Part shown: positions 1-4,991 of the stretch, piece after piece
How positions within the stretch are numbered: the first letter of the stretch is position 1
Layout of the letters: each line of letters starts with the position of its first letter
Assembly (NCBI GenBank): GCA_900549275.1
Contig: URNU01000038.1
Location: 1-9,011 of the forward strand
Length of the DNA: 9,011 bases
Direction of reading: 5' to 3'
From: an uncultured Collinsella sp.
Lineage (GTDB): Bacteria > Actinomycetota > Coriobacteriia > Coriobacteriales > Coriobacteriaceae
Translations under genes and position numbers: made by a program
The notes under the pieces: generated by a model
Told to the model about the DNA's origin: nothing
Database searches by the model: none
Seen by the model: the letters and a program-made list of their open reading frames with translations, nothing else

Positions 1-113
1 CCGCCACTCGAGACCAAGCCGGCCATAAGAGTGCGAAGGGCATCCGCGCGATCGGCGCAGATGCCCTGTGAAATCAGTTCGTCATCAAGACGCACGCGTT
101 TCATGAATGCCAT
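1..113 (-). CDS. tlyA: TlyA-type rRNA 2'-O-methyltransferase, N-terminal S4 domain only (cut by window start)
   Basis: Only 37 codons are visible. The translation begins MAFMKRVRLDDELISQG and continues with a CADRADALRTLMAGLV segment. This fits the S4 RNA-binding start of TlyA proteins, whose pattern is R-x-R-x-D-x-E-L-(7-8)-R-x-x-A-x-x-L-x-x-A-G-x-V. In the family a Rossmann methyltransferase domain follows and methylates ribose in 16S and/or 23S rRNA; that part lies outside the window. The ATG at 113-111 overlaps the xseB stop by one base (TGATG), which suggests translational coupling. A second in-frame ATG at 104 is the alternative start, and neither has a strong Shine-Dalgarno. The position after nusB-xseB matches the common Gram-positive order xseB...tlyA-nadK-recN. 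Other S4 proteins (RsuA/RluB-type pseudouridine synthases) are possible but fit the context less well. Confidence 0.72.
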   Translation of the reverse strand, partial: MAFMKRVRLDDELISQGICADRADALRTLMAGLVSSG

Positions 114-379
114 CAACCATTCGTATCCGGAGACGCGGCCTGGCTATCCTTGGATTCGTTTGCCGCATCCTCATCGTATTCCTGCTCGAGCTTATCCGCC
201 TCGCGAGGCGTCAGCTCAAACTTGTCGACCATGTCGACCGCACGGGAGCCGAGCTCAATCGCCTCGTCAAACAGATCGAGCGAACGCTCCAAGGAAGTAT
301 CCTTGGAGCGAACGGTCGCGATAATCTGGTCTAAGCGGTCCGAAATCTCGTCGAAGTTGCGGACGGAACCCTCTGGCAT
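113..379 (-). CDS. xseB: exodeoxyribonuclease VII small subunit
   Basis: This 88-residue protein matches the XseB family. Residues about 8-55 form the helical core: an F-x-E-I-x-x-R-L-x-x-I start (FDEISDRLDQII) and then S-L-x-x-S-L-x-L-F-x-E-A-I-x-L. XseB is the small helical subunit that binds several-fold to XseA; the holoenzyme degrades single-stranded DNA to oligonucleotides in the cytoplasm. The last 30 residues are acidic, polar and probably disordered. The ATG lies 2 nt after the nusB stop and uses a GAGGAG Shine-Dalgarno inside the nusB 3' end. The usual partner gene xseA is absent between nusB and xseB and is not elsewhere in the window, so the catalytic subunit must be encoded elsewhere if the enzyme is functional. 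The small size makes the family call good rather than certain. Confidence 0.85.
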   Translation of the reverse strand: MPEGSVRNFDEISDRLDQIIATVRSKDTSLERSLDLFDEAIELGSRAVDMVDKFELTPREADKLEQEYDEDAANESKDSQAASPDTNG

Positions 380-381
380 GG

Positions 382-966
382 CTACTCCTCGACGGTACCG
401 GTCTCGGCCTCGGCGACCTCGGCGTCCTCATCAAGAACGCCGGCCGCAGCCTGAGCGGCTGCAACCTTGGCGGCAGCCTCGGCGGCCTGGGCCTCCTCGC
501 GGGCACGGTCCTCGGCCAGCAGCTCCTGATACAGGTCCTCGCCCGGCAGCTCCTCGCTACGAGCGATCTTGCCCAGCACGCCATTGACAAACGACGCAGA
601 CTGGTCGGTGCCATAGGCCTTGGCAAGCTCGACGGCCTCGTTGATTACGATGGCGTCCGAAACCTCCTCGTCGGTGAGGAAGCGCATCTCATAGACGGCG
701 ATGCGCAGCAGATTGCGGTCGGCACCGGGCATGCGCATAAGATCCCAGTTCTTGGCGATGGAGCGCAAGGCGCAGTCGATGCGGTCGATGTGCTCGTAGG
801 CACCGCGGCACAGCTCCAGCGCATAGGGGTCGAGGGGACCCTTCGAGATCAGGAAATCGCCCTCGAGGACGCGCTCGAGCGGGCTGTCCGTGGCCTCGGC
901 CTGGAACAGCAGCTGCAGTGCCTGACTGCGGGCAAGCGTACGCCCGCGATAAACCTTAAGGCTCAA
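382..966 (-). CDS. nusB: transcription antitermination factor NusB with Ala/Glu-rich C-terminal tail
   Basis: NusB binds boxA RNA together with S10 (NusE) and supports antitermination of rRNA operons. The 194-residue protein shows the Arg-rich start (RGRTLARSQALQLLFQAE, residues 8-25). It also has the C-terminal NusB signature: LLRIAVYEM (86-94), AIVINEAVELAKAYG (105-119) and FVNGVLGKIA (126-135). Typical NusB is about 130-160 residues. Here residues about 139-194 form an extra tail that is almost only Ala, Glu and Asp, ending in TVEE. The start is TTG at 966, chosen because it begins the conserved N-terminus and sits 6 nt after a perfect AAGGAG. No ATG lies between the asp23 stop and the Arg-rich motif. 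The gene begins 3 nt after asp23 and ends 2 nt before xseB. Confidence 0.92.
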   Translation of the reverse strand: MSLKVYRGRTLARSQALQLLFQAEATDSPLERVLEGDFLISKGPLDPYALELCRGAYEHIDRIDCALRSIAKNWDLMRMPGADRNLLRIAVYEMRFLTDEEVSDAIVINEAVELAKAYGTDQSASFVNGVLGKIARSEELPGEDLYQELLAEDRAREEAQAAEAAAKVAAAQAAAGVLDEDAEVAEAETGTVEE

Positions 967-969
967 AGG

Positions 970-1332
970 TTACTCCTTGGGGAAAACGAGGCCGTCGATG
1001 CAAACGTCAACGCGCTCGACCTCGACGCCCACCTGGGCATCGATGGCGGCGACCACGGCGGCGCGAACGGCCTCGGCGAGTTTCTTGAACGGATAGCCAA
1101 AGAACACCACGACGCGCACGGTAAGTGCGAGCTTGTCGCCGATGACCTCGGCCTCGACCGCCGGCTCGGAAGCCGGGGCCTTGGACGAAAGCATCATAGA
1201 GACAAGGTTGGTGGCAAGGTCCTTGACGCCCACGGAGGCGATGCCCTCGACATCCGTGACGGCGCGCGAGACGATGGCGGTCAGAACATCGGGCGAAATG
1301 CCGATGCCGTCAATCTTGATTTCCTGGGGCAT
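970..1332 (-). CDS. Asp23/Gls24 family envelope stress protein
   Basis: This 120-residue protein belongs to the Asp23/Gls24 family (DUF322 type). Visible family features are the N-terminal ISPDVLTAIVSRAVTDVEGIA block (residues about 12-32), the V-x-G-D-K-L-A-L-T-V-R-V-V-V-F-F-G-Y strand region (about 63-79), and the final helix and strand rich in V, A and E. There is no transmembrane segment or signal peptide, so it should be cytosolic or peripheral. In Staphylococcus Asp23 is a membrane-anchored cell-wall-stress protein, but the exact role of short homologues beside efp and nusB is not settled. The ATG follows a perfect AGGAGG 4 nt upstream. It is the second gene of the efp-asp23-nusB-xseB-tlyA cluster, 24 nt after efp, a context widely conserved in Gram-positives. 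Confidence 0.88.
   Translation of the reverse strand: MPQEIKIDGIGISPDVLTAIVSRAVTDVEGIASVGVKDLATNLVSMMLSSKAPASEPAVEAEVIGDKLALTVRVVVFFGYPFKKLAEAVRAAVVAAIDAQVGVEVERVDVCIDGLVFPKE
973..978 (-). promoter_or_regulatory. Shine-Dalgarno fixing the nusB TTG start
   Basis: AAGGAG lies in the last codons of asp23 (Lys-Glu before the stop), 6 nt upstream of TTG at 966. It supports this non-ATG start and couples nusB translation to asp23. Confidence 0.75.
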
Positions 1333-1336
1333 GAGT

Positions 1337-1342
1337 CCTCCT
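1337..1342 (-). promoter_or_regulatory. Shine-Dalgarno of asp23
   Basis: AGGAGG sits 4 nt before the ATG at 1332, in the 24-nt gap after efp. No promoter is visible in that gap, so asp23 probably depends on the efp transcript. Confidence 0.7.
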
Positions 1343-1356
1343 AGAAGAGTTGGTTG

Positions 1357-1920
1357 CTAGACGCGGGAGACGAACTTGCCGTCGCGGGTGTCAACCTTGA
1401 TGACCTCGCCCTCGTTGAGGTACATGGGTACCTGGATGACGGCGCCGGTGTCGATGGTAGCCGGCTTGGTGGAACCCTGGACGGTGTCGCCCTTAAAGCC
1501 CGGGTCGGTCTGGACGATGGTGGTCTCGATGAACATCGGCGGAGTCACGCCCATGAGCTCGTCGTCGGCGAAGAGCAGCTGGCAGGTGTCGTTCTCGCGC
1601 AGCCACTTGGCGTTCTCGCCCACCATGTCCTCGGGAACGGGAACCTGCTCGTAAGACTCGTTGTCCATGAAGATGTAGTCAGCGCCATCGTTGTAGAGGT
1701 ACTGGAACTCACGGGTGGTGAGCATGACGCTCTCGAACTTGGTGCCGGCGTTGCAGGTGTTCTCGACGACGCGGCCGCTCTTGATGTCGCGGGTCTTGTA
1801 GCGCACGAAAGCGCCGCCCTTGCCAGGCTTGACGTGCTGGAACTCGACGATGGTGTAGACCTTGTCCTTAATGCGGAGACCGAGGCCGTTCTTGAAGTCG
1901 GCGGTAGAGATAGTAGGCAT
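1357..1920 (-). CDS. efp: translation elongation factor P
   Basis: EF-P binds the ribosomal E site and relieves stalling at polyproline. The 187-residue length is typical. Residues 1-63 form the KOW-like domain with the tip loop HVKPGKGGAFVR, where K34 aligns with the lysine modified in E. coli. The family signature KGDTVQ...KPATIDTGAVIQVP lies at about 143-165, and the protein ends with the conserved VDTRDGKFVSRV. The start is ATG at 1920, because MPTISTADF matches family N-termini and AAAGG lies just upstream. An in-frame extension to 1953 would run back through the leader and is rejected. It is first in its cluster, with its own TATAAT box and a terminator of the previous gene behind it. 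No EF-P modification gene (EpmA/EpmB, EarP or YmfI type) is in the window, so the modification state of K34 is unknown. Confidence 0.97.
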   Translation of the reverse strand: MPTISTADFKNGLGLRIKDKVYTIVEFQHVKPGKGGAFVRYKTRDIKSGRVVENTCNAGTKFESVMLTTREFQYLYNDGADYIFMDNESYEQVPVPEDMVGENAKWLRENDTCQLLFADDELMGVTPPMFIETTIVQTDPGFKGDTVQGSTKPATIDTGAVIQVPMYLNEGEVIKVDTRDGKFVSRV

Positions 1921-1925
1921 AGCAA

Positions 1926-1936
1926 CCTTTCTTGTT
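1926..1936 (-). promoter_or_regulatory. efp ribosome binding site within a shared 11-mer
   Basis: AACAAGAAAGG ends 5 nt before the efp ATG. The identical 11-mer occurs before the peptidase gene at 3219-3229. These are the two genes in the window that follow long leaders, whereas several in-operon genes use AGGAGG-like sites. Confidence 0.6.
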
Positions 1937-1944
1937 ATTGGCGA

Positions 1945-1958
1945 GACGCACAAGCGTC
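1945..1958 (-). other. small hairpin in the efp 5' leader
   Basis: The transcript reads GACGC-TTGT-GCGTC, a perfect 5-bp stem with a 4-nt loop. It lies between the predicted efp transcription start (about 1970) and the ribosome binding site. It is short and has no T-run, so it may only stabilise the leader. Function is not evident. Confidence 0.35.
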
Positions 1959-1977
1959 CAAATTACATACGAGCGAA

Positions 1978-1983
1978 ATTATA
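1978..1983 (-). promoter_or_regulatory. efp promoter, perfect -10 box
   Basis: A consensus TATAAT lies on the minus strand, 57 nt upstream of the efp start and just downstream of the peptidase terminator. This is where a promoter for the efp cluster is expected. No good -35 hexamer is found 16-18 nt upstream (the region is GC-rich, GCTGCA at the 17-nt position), so the promoter may rely on the -10 box or an activator. The predicted transcription start is near 1970, giving a leader of about 50 nt. Confidence 0.6.
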
Positions 1984-2014
1984 CACTTGCAGACGGCGGC
2001 TGCAGCGAGCGCAT

Positions 2015-2057
2015 AAAAAGAGAACGCGGGGCGCCCGAATCAATCCGGACGCCCCGC
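2015..2057 (-). terminator. intrinsic terminator of the Xaa-Pro peptidase gene
   Basis: The minus-strand transcript forms a 14-bp stem, GCGGGGCGTCCGGA paired with TTCGGGCGCCCCGC (two G-T wobbles), with loop TTGA. GTTCTCTTTTT follows. It begins 23 nt after the peptidase stop and separates that gene from the efp promoter. Confidence 0.93.
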
Positions 2058-2080
2058 CTCCAAAAACCCAACTGGATGGC

Positions 2081-3211
2081 TTAGCAATCGATAATGTGCA
2101 GGTCGTGCGGGGTCTTGGTGAAGGGCTCATAGCCGTTCTCGGTGACGACGCCGTAGTCCTCCAGGCGTACGCCGCCCACACCGGGCAGGTACACGCCGGG
2201 CTCCATGGTGATAACCGAGCCAACCTCGATGATATTCTTGCTGCGGTTGAAGTTGGGCAGCTCATGGATGTCGATGCCCACGCCGTGGCCCAAACCATGG
2301 TTGTAGTAATCGCCATAGCCGGCATCGCCGATGATCTTCTTGGAAAGCTTAAAAATGTCGTTGCCCTCCACGCCAGGATGGATAGCGGCGACACACTCCT
2401 CGTGGGTGCGGCGCACGAGCGCGTACAGGTCGAGCTGCTCCTGGGTGGGCTCGCCCATCACGACGGTACGCGTCATGTCGGAGCGGTAGTCACAGTAACC
2501 CGCGCCGTAATCCATCAGGACAAAGTCGCCCTTCTCGATCACACGGTCGCTCGGGACGGCATGCGGGTTGGCGGTGTTGGGACCGCTCGCGACGATGGAG
2601 CCGAAGGCCAGGCTGTCGGCACCGTTGGCGAACATAAAGTTCTCGAGCTCGTTGCGGACCTGCTTCTCGGTCATACCGGGCTTAATAAAACCGAGCATGT
2701 GCTGGAAGGCGGCATCGGTGATCGACTGCGCATGGCGCATGAGCTCGATCTCCTCGGCATCCTTGATGGCGCGCATCTTGCGGATGTCGTCATGCATCAG
2801 CGGCAGCATGCAGGAGACGGAGCGGTCCTCCAAACCACGCTGAATACCCTGGTAGAAGTTAATCTGCATGTCATCCTCGACGGCGCAGACGCGGCACTTG
2901 TTGGCCGCAATCTTGCCGGCGACCCAGCCGGGAATGGTGCCCTCGTCCATGTCGTAGACCCAGGGGCTGCCGGCGGGCGTGTTCTCCTCAAAGCTGTTGA
3001 GATAGCGCGAGTCGGTGTGGAACAGGCACTGATCGGCCATAATAAACGCGGCGTGCGGGAACTCGAAGGTGTAGTCGAAGACGCCCTTCACGCCCGTGAG
3101 CCAACGGAGGTTGGCCTCGTCGCGCACGACGATAGCGTCGTAGCCACGCTCGGCCATCAGGGCACGAACACGCTCGATACGACCGGCAGGACCGGCAGCA
3201 AACTCAGACAT
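2081..3211 (-). CDS. Xaa-Pro dipeptidase/aminopeptidase, M24B family
   Basis: This 376-residue cytoplasmic metallopeptidase removes or splits residues N-terminal to proline. An N-terminal creatinase-like domain (about 10-140) precedes the pita-bread catalytic domain (about 155-370). All five metal ligands of the M24 family are present: D234 in MDYGAG, D245 in SDMTRT, H309 in HGLGHGVG, E337 in TMEPGVY and E351 in RLEDYG. The supporting histidines H217 (NPHAVP) and H316 (IHELP) are also there. The length matches PepQ/YqhT-type enzymes. Start ATG 3211 follows AAGAAAGG with 7 nt spacing. The gene stands between a long hairpin upstream and a strong terminator downstream, so it may be a single-gene unit or be reached by readthrough from the upstream cluster. 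Location next to efp is common in Gram-positives. Dipeptidase versus aminopeptidase specificity cannot be read from the sequence. Confidence 0.93.
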   Translation of the reverse strand: MSEFAAGPAGRIERVRALMAERGYDAIVVRDEANLRWLTGVKGVFDYTFEFPHAAFIMADQCLFHTDSRYLNSFEENTPAGSPWVYDMDEGTIPGWVAGKIAANKCRVCAVEDDMQINFYQGIQRGLEDRSVSCMLPLMHDDIRKMRAIKDAEEIELMRHAQSITDAAFQHMLGFIKPGMTEKQVRNELENFMFANGADSLAFGSIVASGPNTANPHAVPSDRVIEKGDFVLMDYGAGYCDYRSDMTRTVVMGEPTQEQLDLYALVRRTHEECVAAIHPGVEGNDIFKLSKKIIGDAGYGDYYNHGLGHGVGIDIHELPNFNRSKNIIEVGSVITMEPGVYLPGVGGVRLEDYGVVTENGYEPFTKTPHDLHIIDC

Positions 3212-3218
3212 GCAGATT

Positions 3219-3229
3219 CCTTTCTTGTT
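3219..3229 (-). promoter_or_regulatory. ribosome binding site of the peptidase gene (shared 11-mer)
   Basis: AACAAGAAAGG, followed by A, ends 7 nt before ATG 3211. It is identical over 11 bases to the site before efp. Confidence 0.6.
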
Positions 3230-3235
3230 GTCCTC

Positions 3236-3307
3236 AAAAAGAGCGGGACGGACTTCAAACGATTAGCGAAATCACAAGTGATTCGCAACCGATTGAAAAC
3301 CCGTCCC
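3236..3307 (-). terminator. 63-nt imperfect palindrome plus T-run: terminator or attenuator between aroB-like gene and peptidase gene
   Basis: On the minus strand GGGACGG (3307-3301) pairs perfectly with CCGTCCC (3251-3245). Inside it, TTCAA/TTGAA-type and CG/CG segments pair with small mismatches. GCGAATCAC then pairs with GTGATTTCGC (one bulged base) around a tiny loop near 3276-3277. GCTCTTTTT follows on the minus strand, as expected for an intrinsic terminator of the alaS-to-aroB cluster. The stem is much longer than usual, and only 24 bp lie between the T-run and the peptidase start, leaving little room for a separate promoter. Leaky termination, attenuation or a dispersed palindromic repeat are alternatives. 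Confidence 0.5.
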
Positions 3308-3312
3308 TCAAA

Positions 3313-3338
3313 ATGATACGAAAGACGATGGATGTCAA
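3313..3338 (-). promoter_or_regulatory. possible promoter upstream of the palindrome
   Basis: A consensus TTGACA (3338-3333) lies just after the aroB-like stop, with TATCAT (3318-3313) downstream. The 14-nt spacer is short for sigma-70-type recognition, and at 17 nt only a poor CATTTT is found. If real, its transcript would pass through the palindrome before the peptidase gene, which would make the hairpin an attenuator. Confidence 0.3.
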
Positions 3339-3343
3339 TAAAG

Positions 3344-4453
3344 TTAGAGAAGTTCCTTGCGAGAAGCCAAATACGCCTGCGCATGGCGTTCGAGAATCTC
3401 GTCCTCGACATTTGTCAGGCGGATAGCGCCCAGCGCCGCAGGAAGCGGCAGCATGCTGCGGTTTGAGCGAGCGAACTGCTGCTTGCGGAACTCCTCGATA
3501 AACGCGGCGGGCTCCAGGTCGAAGGCAAGCTCCTCAATGCCAAAGTCCTCCAGGCAGTCATCGACCTCAAACACATAGTCGATACCGAAGTCGCAAGCAT
3601 CATGTGCTAGGCGCGCCTCAAAGCGCATGCCCTCGGAAAGCAGCTGGTATGCGGGGACGTGTGCCGCAGCATCGCCCAAGCAGGCGCGAAGGGTGCGCTC
3701 CCCCGTCTTGCCAAAATCGAGCGCATGGCGAGCACTGGGGTTCGTGGCCATGATCACGTCTTTGCGCGCGGTCTGGGACCACTGCACGGCATTGACGAGC
3801 GCGACTTCCTCGCTGGAAAGAATCTCGGGGACAGTCTCGGTAAACTGATTCCAGCGCGATTTACTGCTGGAAAGCATGGTACCCACGAGCACCGCATAGC
3901 CAAGCTTAAGGTCCTCGGCGCTGGCCTCGCGAACAAGGTCCAGATTGCACACGACCAGACCGGGCTCGGGGCGCACCGCAATGGCGGGCAGCGCGTGGTC
4001 GCCCGAAGCAACGAGCGGCTCCATCGTCGTGGCGACCGAGAGCATAGCATTGAAGGTCATCGGCAGCAGGGCGCACTCCGTGCGTCCACACCACTGATTG
4101 GCGCACCAGGCGACAACAGAGCACATCGAAGCGTCACCGACAGCGACAATCAGATCGTCGCAGGTAATTCCATTGGTCGACAGACCGCCAAAGACGGCAT
4201 CGGCGTCAGCCAAGGTCGCGCCGGCGGGCGAAACCTCAAGCAAAAGCTCCGACACAGCAAAGCCGACATCGACCAGAGCGTGCTCTACGATCTCGCCAAA
4301 GCGGTCGGACACAGCGCTGTTCCAGACAACCATCGCACGCTTGGGCTTACCCACGGCCGAGGCAAACATACGCGACAGCTCACTAAACGCGTCAAGCCCA
4401 ACGCGAACATCGACACTGCGATTTTGGAAATTGATGAGTTGACGGCGAATCAT
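3344..4453 (-). CDS. AroB-family protein (3-dehydroquinate synthase fold) lacking catalytic and zinc-site residues
   Basis: This 369-residue protein aligns by eye with 3-dehydroquinate synthase along its length, and the length is typical (about 360). True DHQ synthase converts DAHP to 3-dehydroquinate with NAD and zinc. Here the expected residues are replaced. GGGxxGD becomes G106-D-A-S-M-C-S, PTT becomes P131-M-T, and the D and K of D-x-x-x-G-G-K become S139 and E145. AEVIKYG becomes G185-Y-A-V-L-V-G, so a zinc Glu is lost. N-x-G-H-T-x-G-H becomes D246-F-G-K-T-G-E-R, HGE becomes L272-S-E, and the NAD-contact PDGExxK becomes P76-A-G-A-T-L-A. Nine cysteines include four at 111, 117, 122 and 127. 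ATG 4453 overlaps the aroK stop (ATGA) and begins the family-like N-terminus; a longer form to 4486 would run inside aroK. The frame is intact and codon use looks like its neighbours. Position beside aroK supports aroB ancestry; DHQ synthase activity is doubtful. Confidence 0.75.
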   Translation of the reverse strand: MIRRQLINFQNRSVDVRVGLDAFSELSRMFASAVGKPKRAMVVWNSAVSDRFGEIVEHALVDVGFAVSELLLEVSPAGATLADADAVFGGLSTNGITCDDLIVAVGDASMCSVVAWCANQWCGRTECALLPMTFNAMLSVATTMEPLVASGDHALPAIAVRPEPGLVVCNLDLVREASAEDLKLGYAVLVGTMLSSSKSRWNQFTETVPEILSSEEVALVNAVQWSQTARKDVIMATNPSARHALDFGKTGERTLRACLGDAAAHVPAYQLLSEGMRFEARLAHDACDFGIDYVFEVDDCLEDFGIEELAFDLEPAAFIEEFRKQQFARSNRSMLPLPAALGAIRLTNVEDEILERHAQAYLASRKELL

Positions 4454-4983
4454 AGCAGTCCACGCTCCAAAAGCATCTCGGCACAAACATAGGAAACGTC
4501 CTCAAAGGACTTATTGCGAATATCGAGGGTAATATCGGCCGCTTGGCGATACAGCGGACGTCGATGCTCAAACAGGCGGGCCGCATGCTCAGGCGAGCGG
4601 AAATCAGGACGCGTGTCGGAGCGGCGGATCTGGCGCATCGAGTCCTCAAAGTCACCCTCGAGGTACACGCAAGTACCCATCTGGTGCATGAGCTCGATAT
4701 TGACCGGCGTCTCGACAATGCCGCCCCCGCACGAAACCAGCAGGCTGCGCTCGCTTTGGAGCGAACGGAGCGCCGAAGTCTCGAGCTCGCGAAAACGCTC
4801 CTCGCCCTCGGTCTCAAAAATCTCGGTTACCGATTTTCCGCAACGACGCACGACCAGGCGGTCGGTATCGATAAACCGACGCTTGAACATGGTACCTACG
4901 TTGCGTGCGAGCGTCGATTTGCCCGCGCCCAAAAACCCGATAAAGAAGATATGGTCGCAGCCGTGCTTGGTGTGCTGGGACAT
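4450..4983 (-). CDS. aroK: shikimate kinase
   Basis: Shikimate kinase phosphorylates shikimate with ATP, the fifth step toward chorismate, in the cytoplasm. The 177-residue protein carries the Walker A loop GFLGAGKST (16-24), the shikimate-binding D-x-D (D39, D41), R63 in EERFRELE, the CGGG loop (85-88), the lid arginine in DTRPDF (R125) and R142 in RRPLYRQAAD. All key positions look intact, so it should be active. The start is ATG 4983, 8 nt after yqeG, with GAGGAA in the yqeG 3' end as a somewhat distant Shine-Dalgarno. The stop overlaps the start of the AroB-like gene by 4 nt, so the two should be made together. No other shikimate pathway gene (aroA, aroC, aroE, aroQ) is in the window. Confidence 0.93.
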   Translation of the reverse strand: MSQHTKHGCDHIFFIGFLGAGKSTLARNVGTMFKRRFIDTDRLVVRRCGKSVTEIFETEGEERFRELETSALRSLQSERSLLVSCGGGIVETPVNIELMHQMGTCVYLEGDFEDSMRQIRRSDTRPDFRSPEHAARLFEHRRPLYRQAADITLDIRNKSFEDVSYVCAEMLLERGLL

Positions 4984-4991
4984 GACGAAAC

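Noticed and set aside
1921..1953. 11-codon N-terminal extension of EF-P
   Set aside because: It covers the ribosome binding site and part of the leader hairpin, and EF-P proteins begin at the MPTIST-type sequence.
1862..3316. 484-codon plus-strand open frame opposite the peptidase gene
   Set aside because: The reverse strand encodes an M24B enzyme with all metal ligands. The plus-strand product is compositionally odd and crosses the terminator and palindrome.
3344..4453. Calling the AroB-like gene a pseudogene
   Set aside because: There is no stop or frameshift in 369 codons, composition is like the neighbours, and coupling to aroK is intact. Loss of catalytic residues alone does not show loss of the gene.
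4454..4486. 11-codon N-terminal extension of the AroB-like protein
   Set aside because: It would overlap aroK by 37 nt. The ATGA junction at 4450-4453 is the standard coupled arrangement.
3659..4492. 277-codon plus-strand open frame opposite the AroB-like gene, considered because that protein is so divergent
   Set aside because: The minus-strand frame aligns with DHQ synthase along its length, has length and start coupling typical of aroB, and the plus-strand product shows no family motif.
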